Part shown: positions 35,303 to 45,530 of the stretch, piece after piece
Layout of the letters: each line of letters opens with the position of its first letter
Numbering within the stretch: the stretch's first letter is position 1
Made by a program: the position numbers and the translations under genes
Origin: Acinetobacter lwoffii
GTDB lineage: Bacteria > Pseudomonadota > Gammaproteobacteria > Pseudomonadales > Moraxellaceae
Length of the DNA stretch: 49,915 nucleotides
NCBI GenBank assembly: GCA_013530545.1
Contig: SPVA01000119.1
Span: 1-49,915, forward strand
Direction of reading: 5' to 3'
The notes under the pieces: model-generated
Databases searched by the model: none
What the model saw: the letters and a program-made list of their open reading frames with translations, nothing else
What the model was told of the DNA's origin: nothing

Positions 35303-35787
35303 GCCTGCTCGACTTTTTGATGCGAAACCATAATTTCCGCGGTTGTTGCGACGACGCCATCTACAGTGGCAATACAATTATATTTGTAAATGCCCCGCTT
35401 TTGCATCACTAATTCAGATTTTAAAACCAATTGGTCACCTGCAACCACCTGTTTTTTAAATCTAACTTTTTCCGCACCGGCAAACAGGAACAAAGAACCT
35501 TCACTTGGTACTTCGTTATTCATCACAAAACCCAGAATTCCAGAGATTTGTGCCAGTGCCTCAACAATCAGTACACCCGGCATAATTGGATAATTCGGAA
35601 AATGGCCTTGTAAAAACTCTTCATTAATTGAGACGTTTTTATAACCAACAATGCCATTATCGGTAATTTCGACGACGCGATCAACCAATAAAAATGGATA
35701 GCGATGGGGCAAATATTCACGAATCTTTTGAATATTCATTGGTAATTCAGGCTTCGTGAATGTAGGCAAATTCGACTCTGTCATCAT
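35299..35787 (-). CDS. fabZ: 3-hydroxyacyl-ACP dehydratase FabZ
   Basis: FabZ dehydrates 3-hydroxyacyl-ACP in fatty acid elongation, competing with LpxA and LpxD for the 3-hydroxyacyl pool. The 162-residue hot-dog protein has the catalytic His in LPHRYPFLLVDRVVEI and the catalytic Glu in PIMPGVLIVEALAQ, with GHFPNYP between. It is slightly longer than E. coli FabZ (151) because of the N-terminus. It lies two bases after lpxD and overlaps lpxA, the conserved lpxD-fabZ-lpxA arrangement. Confidence 0.97.
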   Translation of the reverse strand: MMTESNLPTFTKPELPMNIQKIREYLPHRYPFLLVDRVVEITDNGIVGYKNVSINEEFLQGHFPNYPIMPGVLIVEALAQISGILGFVMNNEVPSEGSLFLFAGAEKVRFKKQVVAGDQLVLKSELVMQKRGIYKYNCIATVDGVVATTAEIMVSHQKVEQA

Positions 35788-35789
35788 AA

Positions 35790-36860
35790 TTATTTACGCA
35801 ACTTAAATGTTGATTCAATGGACTCAATCTGAGATTGCATATGATCTAGTCGTTTGATCACCTGGGTCAATGGCACATCTGCTAATTGTCTGAGGCGAAC
35901 CACGGTACGTTTCCATTTCTGGTTTTCAAACAGACCAATCCCGGATGAATATTTTCCAGCTTCAGAAATATTATTTGTCACCATTGACATTCCGGTCAAC
36001 GTCACATTATCGGCAATATTCAAGTGTCCAGAAATCGCAGAGGCACCACCAATGATACAGTTTTTGCCAATTGAAACACTTCCTGCAACGGCAGTTTTTG
36101 CAGCAATTGCGGTATGTGCACCAATTTTAACGTTATGCGCGATTTGCACAAGATTATCAATAATAACACCCTGTTGCAAAATCGTATCATCCAGCGCACC
36201 ACGGTCTACGCTACAATTTGACCCAATACGCACATCATCTTCAATGCGTACAGAACCTAATTGCGCAATACGGTGCCATTTCCCTTGATAAGGTGCAAAA
36301 CCAAACCCTTCGCTGCCAATCACGCTATTGGCATGAATACGTACCCGATTACCAATTTTTGCTGCGCCGGTGAGGGTCACATGTGAGTCAATAAAACAGT
36401 CCTGACCGATCTCGACATCATCATCGATCTGCACATGCGCCTGAACAATCGTATTCGCACCCACGACACAATGCTCACCAATCACCACATAATGACCAAT
36501 ATAAGCATCGTCCGCAATCACTGCCGACGGGTGAATTTGAGCAGTACTCTTAATGCCGCGCTGGCGATGTTTTTTCTCAAAGACATGCGTCAGAATCGCG
36601 AAAGCCAGATAGGGATTTGCCACAACAATAAAGTTTTGATGTGAAGTTATCTGTTGTTTTAGTTCAGCCGTGACAATTAAAGCACCTGCCTGACTTTGAT
36701 TGGCCTGCTCTACATATTTATCGGCATTCACAAATGCCAGATCGTGTGAAGTTGCCTGTTCAAGACTGGCCAAAGCACTCAAACGTAAATCTGTCTGACC
36801 TATGCACTCGCCCTGAACCAGGCGAGCGAGATCAGCTAACTGAAGCTGTTGATGATTCAT
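35790..36860 (-). CDS. lpxD: UDP-3-O-acylglucosamine N-acyltransferase LpxD
   Basis: LpxD adds the N-linked 3-hydroxyacyl chain to UDP-3-O-acyl-glucosamine, the third lipid A step. The 356 residues have an N-terminal uridine-binding domain ([29 protein letters not shown]), a central hexapeptide beta-helix with [15 protein letters not shown] containing the catalytic His, and a C-terminal helical ACP-binding extension ([24 protein letters not shown]). Three bases separate it from skp and two from fabZ, indicating one transcript. Confidence 0.97.
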   Translation of the reverse strand: MNHQQLQLADLARLVQGECIGQTDLRLSALASLEQATSHDLAFVNADKYVEQANQSQAGALIVTAELKQQITSHQNFIVVANPYLAFAILTHVFEKKHRQRGIKSTAQIHPSAVIADDAYIGHYVVIGEHCVVGANTIVQAHVQIDDDVEIGQDCFIDSHVTLTGAAKIGNRVRIHANSVIGSEGFGFAPYQGKWHRIAQLGSVRIEDDVRIGSNCSVDRGALDDTILQQGVIIDNLVQIAHNVKIGAHTAIAAKTAVAGSVSIGKNCIIGGASAISGHLNIADNVTLTGMSMVTNNISEAGKYSSGIGLFENQKWKRTVVRLRQLADVPLTQVIKRLDHMQSQIESIESTFKLRK

Positions 36861-36863
36861 TGA

Positions 36864-37373
36864 TTATTTAATTGCATTAACCTTTTGAATCATTTTATCA
36901 GTTAAATCATATTTAGCATCATAAGCAAGTGCTGAATTTTTATTTAAAACCACATCGAGGTTATTTTCTCTACGTAATTGTTCAGCAATTTGCTTTATAC
37001 GTGCATCAAATACAGCCCGGATCTGCTGAATCGAGCTTTGAACATTCGTCTGTACAGATTGTTGTAACTGATTCAATTCTTGCAACTTAGCCTGATATTG
37101 CGCAGACATTTTCTGTTTTTCAGTCTCACTGAGCTTAGTGTTGGATTGAACACGTTGCTGCAAAGCTTCCAGCTCTTTGCTGAGTTGCTCAATCTTGGTG
37201 GTTTGTGGCTGAATTTTTTGCTGAAATGCCGTGTTTTGTTGTTTCAGATAAGTACTACCTTCAACCACACGCTCCAAGTCAATTACCCCCATACTGGCCG
37301 CTTGAGTTAAAGGTGCAACACTTGCCAAAGCCAGGCTCATTGCCATAATCATTTTTTTCATATTCTTACTCAT
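36864..37373 (-). CDS. skp: Periplasmic chaperone Skp (OmpH family)
   Basis: Skp holds unfolded outer-membrane proteins in the periplasm on their way to BamA. The 169-residue protein has a signal peptide (about MKKMIMAMSLALASVAPLTQA), then the OmpH strand MGVIDLERVVEGSTYLKQ and long charged coiled-coil tentacles (KIEQLSKELEALQQRVQSN, QLQQSVQTNVQSSIQQI), and closes with LDVVLNKNSALAYDAKYDLT. The start at 37373 or at the internal ATG four codons later both give a functional signal. It sits directly downstream of bamA, as in most proteobacteria. Confidence 0.94.
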   Translation of the reverse strand: MSKNMKKMIMAMSLALASVAPLTQAASMGVIDLERVVEGSTYLKQQNTAFQQKIQPQTTKIEQLSKELEALQQRVQSNTKLSETEKQKMSAQYQAKLQELNQLQQSVQTNVQSSIQQIRAVFDARIKQIAEQLRRENNLDVVLNKNSALAYDAKYDLTDKMIQKVNAIK

Positions 37374-37441
37374 TCAAAAAAATTTGCTCACAAAACCTGA
37401 AGGCTTTATGAGCAAAATTTAGTTTCTAGGTCAAAACGATT

Positions 37442-39937
37442 TTAGAAAGTACGTCCAATTTCGAACTGGATGTTTTTAGTATCATCACCGTCTTTTTTAT
37501 TCAACGGATAAGCATAGCTGAGAGACAATGGCCCAATCATGGTGATCCAGGTGAAACCAGCACCCACGCTATAACGCATATTATCTGCATCAAAACCGAA
37601 GTTATCTTTACAGTATTGGCGCGCATTATATGTAGTACTACCTACAATAATATCGCTACCTGAAGCTGGTATATCACAATTAGTATCAAATACTTGTGCG
37701 CCTTCAGCAAAAATCACTGGACGTACCTGACGTGCCCAATCCCCTTTAAATGGCACCGGAAGTACCAGTTCAGTACCAAATTGCACTAAAGCATTACCAC
37801 CAACCTCTTCAGGTGAAGGGTCAGGCTCACCTCTTTCACTAAAAAATACACCATCATATTTCGGACCTAATGTACTATTTTCATAGCCACGAACTGAACC
37901 GAAACCACCAGCATAGAAATTCTTGTAAAATGGCAGGTCATTACCATAACCCAACTTACCATAACCACGCAGGACAAAATCTTTGCCTAATGGGAAAAAG
38001 GCTTGAGCATCATAAGTGACTTTCTGATACTCGACATCACTACCTGGTAATGCAATTTCCGCATTCACACGATGTGACATACCCGTTGTCGGGAACATAG
38101 GACGGTTTAAAGTATTATACGACCAACCCAAATTCAGATTATATGTTAAAAAATCACCTTTAAATTCATCAAAGAATTGAGCAGGCTGACTACACTCTCT
38201 TGTTGTCGCATTCCAGAACTCTGGTGGGCAATAAGTATCTATTCGCCCTGTCTCTTTACCACCATTCGCTAATAAATAATCACGAACATAAGTAGATACT
38301 CCAGAACCAGTTGTTACTTCAGTCTGATCAACATTCAGACCCAAGCTGACACTCTGGTTTTCATCAATTGGATAACCAAAGTTAATCCCACCACCAAAAC
38401 TGTCTGTCACATAGTTGTTGACGTTATAATCATCATCAAGCTTGGTTTTACGGTAATACATGTTATAGCCGCGACGCACACCATCAATGGTGAAGTACGG
38501 GTCCATCACGCTCAAGTTATAATAATCTTGAGTTTCAGAACGCGACAAATCGATTGAGACGCTATTACCAGTGCCCAGGAAGTTGGTCTGGCTTAAACCA
38601 GCCTGGAAAGTTACACCACCGCTTTGCGAGAAGCCAACTGCAAGAGTACTGGTCCCTGAATGCTGCTCTTCAACGGCAACATTCAAGTCCACCTGATCTG
38701 GTGCACCTGGAATACGTGCAGGTTTGATATCGACAGTTTTAAAGAAACCAGTACGTTCCAGACGGACCTTAGACAGGTCAATTTTTTCATTACTGGCAAG
38801 TGCACCTTCCATTTGGCGCATTTCACGACGTAGTACTTCATCTGCAGTTTTCGTATTACCAGTGAAATTAATACGTCGTACCGTGACTTGCTGACCCGGA
38901 TTAATATAATAATTTAGATCAACCAGTTTGGTTTCGTTGTTAATTTGAGGAACAATATTGACTTCTGCATAGTAATAACCTGCATTACCATACTTACGCT
39001 GCAATAACTGCTTAACCGCGTTGACTTTTTCCTGCGAATAAATTTCGCCTTCTTTGAAAATTTGTAAAGCCTGTAATTCTTCAGTCTTATAAAGTGCATC
39101 ACCTAAATATTTGGTTTGACCAAATTTAAATTGTTCGCCTTCATCCACAGAAACTTCGATGAAAACATTCTTTTTATCTTCACTCAAGTTCAGGCTGGAA
39201 TTGGTAATATTAAAATTGATATAACCGCGATTCAGATACATGGCACGCAAAGCTTCTAGGCTCGCCGCCATCTTTTCACGTGCATAACGGTCATTACGCG
39301 AAATGACCGAACTCCAGCCACTTTCTTTTACGGCAAAGGCCTGCTTGATATCAGACTCTTTAAATACGGTATTCCCGATAATATTGATATCGAAAACTTT
39401 AGCCGCTTTACCTTCAATAAAATCAATCAGCAATTCAACACGGTTATTTGGTCGAGGCGTCGTGGTGACCGTAATATCGGCATCATAACGACCTTGCTGC
39501 ATGTATTGCTGTTCAAGTTCAGTTTCAATAGTTTGCAGCGCTGATTTTTTCAGCACTTCGCCTTCAGCCAGACCCATTTTTTTCAGGCCTTCTTCAAGCG
39601 CTTCCTTAGGAATCAGCTTATTGCCTTTCAATTCGATTTTCGAAATAACCGGGCGTTCAACCACTTGGAAAACCAAGGTATTGCCCTGCTGAACGGCTTT
39701 AATGTCATCAAACAGGCCTGATGCATACATGCTACGAATTGCATTGGCAATGATTGGATCATTGACCCGATCACCACTGTTAATTGGCACTAGGCCATAC
39801 ACATTGTCAGGAGTTAAACGTACTAATCCATCAAATTTTATATCTTGTACAATGAATTCATCTGCTGCATATACTTGTTGTGCTACTGCCATTGCACTAA
39901 CGAGTGCCAGAGGCATAAATAAATGTGTGTGCTGCAT
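37442..39937 (-). CDS. bamA: Outer membrane assembly factor BamA
   Basis: BamA is the core Omp85 insertase that folds beta-barrel proteins into the outer membrane. The 831-residue precursor has a signal peptide cleaved after about residue 24 (QQVYA-AD), five POTRA repeats (about 25-425, such as FIVQDIKFDGLVRLTPDNVYG and VRRINFTGNTKTADEVLRREMRQMEG) and a 16-strand barrel. The L6-loop VRGY motif is in GGFGSVRGYENSTLGP, and the C-terminal signal ends in aromatic IGRTF. A loop near residues 585-615 carries CPPEFWNATTRECS and a later one DTNCDIPASGS; these cysteines may form extracellular disulfides. Confidence 0.97.
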   Translation of the reverse strand: MQHTHLFMPLALVSAMAVAQQVYAADEFIVQDIKFDGLVRLTPDNVYGLVPINSGDRVNDPIIANAIRSMYASGLFDDIKAVQQGNTLVFQVVERPVISKIELKGNKLIPKEALEEGLKKMGLAEGEVLKKSALQTIETELEQQYMQQGRYDADITVTTTPRPNNRVELLIDFIEGKAAKVFDINIIGNTVFKESDIKQAFAVKESGWSSVISRNDRYAREKMAASLEALRAMYLNRGYINFNITNSSLNLSEDKKNVFIEVSVDEGEQFKFGQTKYLGDALYKTEELQALQIFKEGEIYSQEKVNAVKQLLQRKYGNAGYYYAEVNIVPQINNETKLVDLNYYINPGQQVTVRRINFTGNTKTADEVLRREMRQMEGALASNEKIDLSKVRLERTGFFKTVDIKPARIPGAPDQVDLNVAVEEQHSGTSTLAVGFSQSGGVTFQAGLSQTNFLGTGNSVSIDLSRSETQDYYNLSVMDPYFTIDGVRRGYNMYYRKTKLDDDYNVNNYVTDSFGGGINFGYPIDENQSVSLGLNVDQTEVTTGSGVSTYVRDYLLANGGKETGRIDTYCPPEFWNATTRECSQPAQFFDEFKGDFLTYNLNLGWSYNTLNRPMFPTTGMSHRVNAEIALPGSDVEYQKVTYDAQAFFPLGKDFVLRGYGKLGYGNDLPFYKNFYAGGFGSVRGYENSTLGPKYDGVFFSERGEPDPSPEEVGGNALVQFGTELVLPVPFKGDWARQVRPVIFAEGAQVFDTNCDIPASGSDIIVGSTTYNARQYCKDNFGFDADNMRYSVGAGFTWITMIGPLSLSYAYPLNKKDGDDTKNIQFEIGRTF

Positions 39938-39976
39938 GCCAGTCTTTTCCGCTGTTAATTTATTCCATTTACGTTG

Positions 39977-41332
39977 TTATAAACGCATAAAATCATTAAA
40001 TAATGCCAGAAGCATCATACTGCCGAGCAGTACCATACCAATTTTTAGTCCAACCAATTGTATTTGTTCGGAAACAGGTTTACCACGAATTAATTCAACA
40101 AAATAGTAAACCAGATGTCCGCCATCAAGCATTGGAATGGGTAGTAGATTTAATATTCCTAAACTTACACTCATTAGCGCCATAAAGGAAATAAAAGTTT
40201 CCCAGCCCATTTCTGCGCTTTGTCCTGCCACTTTGGCAATGGTAATTGGACCTGATAAATTATCCAGACCAATCAGACCGCGTACCATTTTGACAATCGA
40301 GTTCAGAATCATCGAAGATAAATGTGCTGTTTTATCAAATGCCATTACCAGTGCTTCGCCTGGCGAGTAATGAATGGTCTGTTTATATTCTGCAGGAATG
40401 TTCAGTTTACCCGGATCGCTTTGTACGCCCAGCATACCAGTCACATTGCCCATATTGTCACGTTTACCTTGTGGCATGACTTCCAGCTGAACCACCTGAT
40501 TTTCGCGTAGTACATCCATTTTGAGTAATTTTTCTGGAGATGCCTGTACCACCTGCACCACATCAAACCAGTCTTTCATCTGAACGCCGTCAATGGCCAG
40601 AATCTTGTCGCCTTCTTTCAAACCTTGACGGATGGCTGCACCATCTTCACTCAGTTTGCTGATCACTGCCGGAATTTCTGGCCGATAAGGCAAGAAACCC
40701 AGGCTTTCTAGTGGCGATTGACTTTGATCTTTTAAATAGTTTTGAATCGGCAACTGGAACAATTTGTTTTCACCAGCGCGATCTGCCTGAATAGAAACCA
40801 CACCAGTTTCACCAACACGATCCACCAAGGCATAACTGAGTTTTTCCCAGGTTTCCACCTGAGTACCATCCACAGCTACAATTTTGTCGCCCGGCTGCAT
40901 TTGTACGGTTGCAGCAGGCGTATTTGGTAAAATTTTGCCTACACGGGTATTGAGCTGTTCTTGTGCCGGTAAAAATAACACCCAGAATAGAAGAACTGCA
41001 AAAATCAGGTTGATTAATGGTCCCGCTGCCACGATGGCGATTCGTTTCCACGGATGCTGACGATTGAAGGCTTTGGGTAAGTCCTCTTCAGAGACATTAC
41101 CTTCGCGTTCATCCAGCATCTTGACATAGCCACCCAAAGGCAAGGCAGACAATTGATACTGAATTCCGGATTTTTTCGAGGTCCATTTTAATAATGTTGG
41201 CCCAAATCCAATGGAATAGACCAATACTTTAACGCCCAGTTTACGCGCCACAATATAGTGACCGAACTCATGAATCGCAATTAAGGGACCGAGTAAGAGA
41301 ATTGCAGCGGCAATCATAAACAAGGCATTCAT
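39977..41332 (-). CDS. rseP: Site-2 intramembrane metalloprotease RseP
   Basis: RseP cleaves within the membrane, releasing sigma factors from anti-sigma factors such as RseA and clearing signal peptides. The 451 residues have the zinc motif HEFGH with His21, Glu22 and His25 in the first helix, two periplasmic PDZ domains (about 115-200 and 205-285, containing GDKIVAVDGTQVETWEKLS and GDKILAIDGVQMKDW), and the second metal-ligand helix NLLPIPMLDGGHLVYY. Length equals E. coli RseP. It lies three bases after dxr and just before bamA, matching its role in the envelope stress response. Confidence 0.96.
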   Translation of the reverse strand: MNALFMIAAAILLLGPLIAIHEFGHYIVARKLGVKVLVYSIGFGPTLLKWTSKKSGIQYQLSALPLGGYVKMLDEREGNVSEEDLPKAFNRQHPWKRIAIVAAGPLINLIFAVLLFWVLFLPAQEQLNTRVGKILPNTPAATVQMQPGDKIVAVDGTQVETWEKLSYALVDRVGETGVVSIQADRAGENKLFQLPIQNYLKDQSQSPLESLGFLPYRPEIPAVISKLSEDGAAIRQGLKEGDKILAIDGVQMKDWFDVVQVVQASPEKLLKMDVLRENQVVQLEVMPQGKRDNMGNVTGMLGVQSDPGKLNIPAEYKQTIHYSPGEALVMAFDKTAHLSSMILNSIVKMVRGLIGLDNLSGPITIAKVAGQSAEMGWETFISFMALMSVSLGILNLLPIPMLDGGHLVYYFVELIRGKPVSEQIQLVGLKIGMVLLGSMMLLALFNDFMRL

Positions 41333-41335
41333 ATC

Positions 41336-42532
41336 TTAACTTCCTTTATTCACAACATATTGCTGTGATAAACCTCGCGCCATTTGATCTGCTTGCAAGA
41401 TAGCCTCCAGATCATGTGCGGGTTGATTGTCCATCTGATTTAGGACGTGCTCAACTACCTGAGGAATTTGGGTAAATCTGATCTGTTGATTTAAAAATGC
41501 AGCAACTGCAATTTCATTGGCCGCATTTAAAATTGTCGGTGCAATTCCGCCACTCTGCATGGCCTGACGGGCCAATTTTAATGCAGGGAAACGGAGCATA
41601 TCCGGTTCTTGAAAATTAAGTTGTGAATGCATAAACAGATCCAGTGGCGCCACATGCGTACTAATACGCTCAGGCCATGCCAAAGCATGTGCAATAGGCG
41701 TGCCCATATCCGGATTACCCATTTGTGCCAAAGTCGAACCATCAACGTATTGAACCATGGAGTGAATAATACTCTGTGGATGCACAACAACTGTAACAAA
41801 TTGTTCTTGAACTGCAAACAAATGACAGGCTTCGATCAATTCTAAGCCTTTATTCATCAAGGTAGCAGAATCGACTGAAATTTTTTGACCCATGGACCAG
41901 TTAGGATGCTTGCAAGCTTGGGCAGGTGTGACCTCTTCAAGTTGCTGTATGCTGTGGTTCAGAAACGGCCCACCCGACGCGGTCAGCAGAATCTGGGATA
42001 CACCCAGTTTGGGCTTGCCATGACGCTCTGCCTCAAAATAATGCGGTGGCAGACATTGGAAAATCGCGTTATGTTCGGAGTCAACGGGAAGCAATAAGGC
42101 ACCATGATCGCGCGCTGCCTGCATCATGATGTCACCTGACATCACCAAGGCTTCTTTATTGGCCAGCAGTACGCGTTTACCCGCTTTCACTGCAGCCAAT
42201 GTCGGCAACAAGCCTGCAGCACCGACAATTGCCGCCATAACGATATCAACATCCGCGTGTTCAGCCACAGCGATTAAACCGGCTTCATCTTGCAGAATTT
42301 CAATATCAGATAAATGGTGTTGCTGAAGTAGTTTTGAAAGTTCATCTACTTTTTCAGCCGGCACCACCACCACTTTAGGACAGTATTGCCGGCAAATTTC
42401 AACCAGCTCCTCGATACGACTTTGCGCGGTCACAGCAAAAACCGAGTATGCTTCAGGATGTCGCTGCAAGATTTTTAAAGTACTTTGACCAATGGAACCT
42501 GTAGCACCCAGTATACAAACTGCTTGTGACAT
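41336..42532 (-). CDS. dxr: 1-deoxy-D-xylulose 5-phosphate reductoisomerase
   Basis: Dxr converts DXP to MEP with NADPH and a divalent metal, the committed step of the non-mevalonate isoprenoid pathway. The 398 residues show the NADPH-binding ILGATGSIGQSTLKIL, the LLANKEALVMSGD motif, LLPVDSEHNAIFQ with metal ligands, and LTASGGPFLN and MGQKISVDSATLMNKGLELIEA in the catalytic domain. The stop and start with cdsA are directly adjacent with no gap. Its product feeds undecaprenyl synthesis by UppS in the same operon. Confidence 0.97.
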   Translation of the reverse strand: MSQAVCILGATGSIGQSTLKILQRHPEAYSVFAVTAQSRIEELVEICRQYCPKVVVVPAEKVDELSKLLQQHHLSDIEILQDEAGLIAVAEHADVDIVMAAIVGAAGLLPTLAAVKAGKRVLLANKEALVMSGDIMMQAARDHGALLLPVDSEHNAIFQCLPPHYFEAERHGKPKLGVSQILLTASGGPFLNHSIQQLEEVTPAQACKHPNWSMGQKISVDSATLMNKGLELIEACHLFAVQEQFVTVVVHPQSIIHSMVQYVDGSTLAQMGNPDMGTPIAHALAWPERISTHVAPLDLFMHSQLNFQEPDMLRFPALKLARQAMQSGGIAPTILNAANEIAVAAFLNQQIRFTQIPQVVEHVLNQMDNQPAHDLEAILQADQMARGLSQQYVVNKGS

Positions 42533-43357
42533 TTATAAATCTACACCAATAAGTTTTAAAACAGCCATACCTGCTGCAAAGATTGGAGCTGCAGCAAGCA
42601 AAGAATCAATACGATCCAGTACTCCGCCATGTCCTGGCAAAATTCGACCTGAATCCTTAATACCGGCACGACGTTTGATCATGGATTCAAACAGGTCACC
42701 CAGTACCGAACTAAATACTGTAACGACAGATAAAATCAGGAATAAAATTAGTTCTGGCCAGGTCATATCCAGATAAAGCAAGGCGACTGCCGTTACAATC
42801 AGCATTGAGGTAACGATACCGCCATACAACCCTTCTACCGATTTGTTGGGACTAACATTCGGCGCCAACTTTTTCTTGCCGAATTTACGACCCACAAAAT
42901 ATGCACCACTATCTGCGCCCCATACCAGTAAAAACAGGTACATCAGCCACCACGGTGAACTTTGCCAGACAGAGAAAATTGCAGTAACCGCAGCAGAGAT
43001 CAGAACTACGCCGATTCCGTGCAGGCTGGCGTTGTACCAGCCATCATATTCAGGATAGGTTTTAACCCAGTAAATGCTGAGCAACCAGGTAATTATAGAA
43101 GCTACCCATAACAATAAGGCAACTTCGGCAAAATACAATGCCAAAGCTGAAAGTGCCGCAGTGAGCACTCCATATCCCCAAGCAACAGGTTTGATGACAT
43201 GTTTAAATTTTCGCGGCATGAGTTTGAACCACTCATAGCCGGCCACCCCAGCAGCAAGAACCATCAATACAAACATTGGATAATGTGATTCGGTAGCAAA
43301 CATACAGCTCAGTACAACTGCTACCAACACCAATGCGGTTATAATCCGCTCAAACAT
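42533..43357 (-). CDS. cdsA: Phosphatidate cytidylyltransferase CdsA
   Basis: CdsA makes CDP-diacylglycerol from phosphatidate and CTP in the inner membrane, the precursor of all phospholipids. The 274-residue protein has about eight membrane helices and ends with the family signature VLGDLFESMIKRRAGIKDSGRILPGHGGVLDRIDSLL, in which the acidic residues bind metal and substrate. WGADSGAYFVGRKFGKKKLAPNVSPNKSVEG precedes it. It follows uppS by three bases and abuts dxr. Confidence 0.96.
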   Translation of the reverse strand: MFERIITALVLVAVVLSCMFATESHYPMFVLMVLAAGVAGYEWFKLMPRKFKHVIKPVAWGYGVLTAALSALALYFAEVALLLWVASIITWLLSIYWVKTYPEYDGWYNASLHGIGVVLISAAVTAIFSVWQSSPWWLMYLFLLVWGADSGAYFVGRKFGKKKLAPNVSPNKSVEGLYGGIVTSMLIVTAVALLYLDMTWPELILFLILSVVTVFSSVLGDLFESMIKRRAGIKDSGRILPGHGGVLDRIDSLLAAAPIFAAGMAVLKLIGVDL

Positions 43358-43360
43358 GTA

Positions 43361-44113
43361 TTAATTCTCAAGTTTTTCCTGATGAATCTGTTCTGATGTT
43401 TTACCAAAACGACGTTCACGCCCACCAAATACGGCAAGTGCATCATCAAGTTCTTCAACGGTAAATTCTGGCCATAGCGTCTCAGTGAAATAAAGCTCTG
43501 CATAGGCTGCCTGCCACAACAGGAAATTCGAAAGACGGAAATCTCCACCCGTACGAATCAGCAGATCAACTGCAGGTAAATCACCGAGGCTGACATATTG
43601 ACCAAATACATCAGTATTAATTGCATCAAGATCTAATTTATTTGTTAAAACATCGCTGGCAATTCGCTGTGCAGCTTGTGCCATATCCCACATACCACCA
43701 TAACTGATTGCAATAGTGAGTGTCATACTATTGAAATTAGCAGTCCTTTCTTCGGCATGCAACATAAGTCCCTGTAATTCTGGGGACAAACGGCTGCGAT
43801 CACCGATAAAGCGTAAGGCAATATTGAATTTTTCCATGCGGGGCAATTGTTCATGAATGGTGTCAACCAGCAATTTCATGAGCAATTCAACTTCAAACTG
43901 TGGACGATTCCAGTTTTCACTGGAAAAGGCAAATACAGTTAAAGCCTGGATATTTCTTTTTTTACAGTGTTCAACGATCGGATCCAGAACCGTTTTTCCT
44001 TCACGGTGTCCATCACCTTTCTGCATCTGATTTTTTTTGGCAAAACGATTGTTGCCATCCATAATGATGGCAACATGTTTCGGAAGACGGGAATTTTCTT
44101 CAGCAACGGTCAT
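43361..44113 (-). CDS. uppS: Undecaprenyl diphosphate synthase (cis-prenyltransferase)
   Basis: UppS adds eight isopentenyl units to farnesyl diphosphate, giving the lipid carrier for peptidoglycan and polysaccharides. The 250 residues show the cis-prenyltransferase motifs: HVAIIMDGNNRFAKK with Asp19, DGHREGKTVLDPIV, LTVFAFSSENWNRP, and RTGGDFRLSNFLLWQAAYAELYFTETLWPEF near the end. The first motif is GNNRFA instead of the commoner GNGRWA, and RTGGDFRL replaces RTGGEHRI; both are substitutions at tolerant positions. It is seven bases after frr. Confidence 0.96.
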   Translation of the reverse strand: MTVAEENSRLPKHVAIIMDGNNRFAKKNQMQKGDGHREGKTVLDPIVEHCKKRNIQALTVFAFSSENWNRPQFEVELLMKLLVDTIHEQLPRMEKFNIALRFIGDRSRLSPELQGLMLHAEERTANFNSMTLTIAISYGGMWDMAQAAQRIASDVLTNKLDLDAINTDVFGQYVSLGDLPAVDLLIRTGGDFRLSNFLLWQAAYAELYFTETLWPEFTVEELDDALAVFGGRERRFGKTSEQIHQEKLEN

Positions 44114-44120
44114 CGATGAA

Positions 44121-44675
44121 TTAGACCTTCATCAATTCAGCTTCTTTCGCAGCCAAGCGCTTGTCAACTTCAGCAACAAATTTGTCAGTAATTTTCTGGA
44201 TTTCGTCAGCAGCACGACGCTCTTCGTCTTCAGAAATTTCTTTTTCTTTTAACAAAGCTTTGATATCGCCCAATACATCACGGCGGATGTTACGGATCGC
44301 TACTTTGGCATTTTCTGCTTCATTACGCGCAACTTTTTGCATGTCACGACGCGTTTCTTCAGTTAACGCCGCCATCGGCACACGAATCGCATCTGCTGTA
44401 ATTGGGTTCAGACCCAAGTCAGATTCACGAATCGCTTTATCAATTGCAGAAACCATTGAACGCTCGAAAGGCTGGATTAACAAAGTACGTGAATCTTCAA
44501 CACCTACGTTTGCCACCTGGTTCAATGGAACGTCTGAACCATAGTAAGAAACCATCACGTTATTTAAAATTGATGGATGCGCACGACCGGTACGAACTTT
44601 TGCAAAACCATGCTCTAGAGATTCTAGAGTTTTGTTCATACGGTCTTCGCTGTCTTTTTTAAGATCGTTAATCAT
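44121..44675 (-). CDS. frr: Ribosome recycling factor
   Basis: RRF, with EF-G, splits the post-termination ribosome complex. The 184 residues match the family length (185). Conserved stretches are [79 protein letters not shown] and [21 protein letters not shown]. It is located between pyrH and uppS, the usual position; 80 bases separate it from pyrH, so an internal promoter is possible. Confidence 0.97.
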   Translation of the reverse strand: MINDLKKDSEDRMNKTLESLEHGFAKVRTGRAHPSILNNVMVSYYGSDVPLNQVANVGVEDSRTLLIQPFERSMVSAIDKAIRESDLGLNPITADAIRVPMAALTEETRRDMQKVARNEAENAKVAIRNIRRDVLGDIKALLKEKEISEDEERRAADEIQKITDKFVAEVDKRLAAKEAELMKV

Positions 44676-44755
44676 ATGATCTTCCTTACTTAATTCTTGA
44701 AAAGAGGTTATTACTAAATTAGCGTGTAGTATAAAGTGCTTTGGTGCTCACGTCA

Positions 44756-45487
44756 TTAATTGGTAACGTGAGTCCCTTCTTTTTCACCCATCACAACGGA
44801 AAGCAATGCGCCAGATTTATTCATATCGAATACTTGTAGCGGCACATTGTGATCACGACATAAACAGATTGCAGTTAAGTCCATCACACCCAGCTTTTCG
44901 TCCAGAACTTGGTCAAAAGTCAATGTGTCATATTTAACCGCATCATCATATTTGCTTGGATCTTTATTATATACGCCATCAACTTTGGTCGCTTTCAAGA
45001 TCAAGTCTGATTCGATTTCAATACCACGTAAACAGGCAGCTGTATCTGTCGTAAAGAACGGATTACCTGTACCTGCCACGAATACACACACTTCACCCTG
45101 AGTCAGGTGACGGATCGCATCACGGCTTGAGTAAGACTCAACTACAGCACCAATTGGCAATGCAGACATTAAACGGGTTTTAATATTACGGCGCACCAAA
45201 GCGTCGCGAAGTGCTAAACCGTTCATGACTGTTGCCAGCATACCCATCTGGTCACCAGTTACGCGGCCAACCAGACCATCTTTTTGTAGCTGACTACCGC
45301 GATACAGGTTACCACCACCCACAACAATACCTACTTGTACGCCTAAACCCACGAGGTGCGCAATAGAAAGTGACATTTGATCGAGCACTTGTGCATCGAT
45401 CCCCATGTCTTTATTGCCTGCCAGCGCTTCACCAGAAAGCTTTAACAGGATGCGACCAAAGCGTGGCTTTTTAGAATCCAACATCAT
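44756..45487 (-). CDS. pyrH: Uridylate kinase
   Basis: PyrH phosphorylates UMP to UDP and is a hexamer regulated by GTP and UTP. The ATG at 45487, with GGAG four bases upstream, gives 243 residues. Amino-acid-kinase motifs are [68 protein letters not shown] and [14 protein letters not shown]. In E. coli it is preceded by rpsB-tsf; here rimO lies 40 bases upstream on the same strand instead. Confidence 0.96.
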   Translation of the reverse strand: MMLDSKKPRFGRILLKLSGEALAGNKDMGIDAQVLDQMSLSIAHLVGLGVQVGIVVGGGNLYRGSQLQKDGLVGRVTGDQMGMLATVMNGLALRDALVRRNIKTRLMSALPIGAVVESYSSRDAIRHLTQGEVCVFVAGTGNPFFTTDTAACLRGIEIESDLILKATKVDGVYNKDPSKYDDAVKYDTLTFDQVLDEKLGVMDLTAICLCRDHNVPLQVFDMNKSGALLSVVMGEKEGTHVTN

Positions 45488-45530
45488 CAAACTCCAAAGT
45501 ATTCAATTTAAATTTTTTTAATTCAAAATC

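Noticed and set aside
35854..36288. 144-codon frame on the plus strand inside lpxD
   Set aside because: Antisense to the LpxD hexapeptide repeats; no independent start signal or recognisable domain.
42126..42326. Low-complexity frame antisense to dxr
   Set aside because: Alanine/serine/threonine-rich antisense translation; no start signal and fully inside dxr.
44161..44544. 127-codon frame on the plus strand inside frr
   Set aside because: Serine- and arginine-rich antisense translation of frr, a common artefact.
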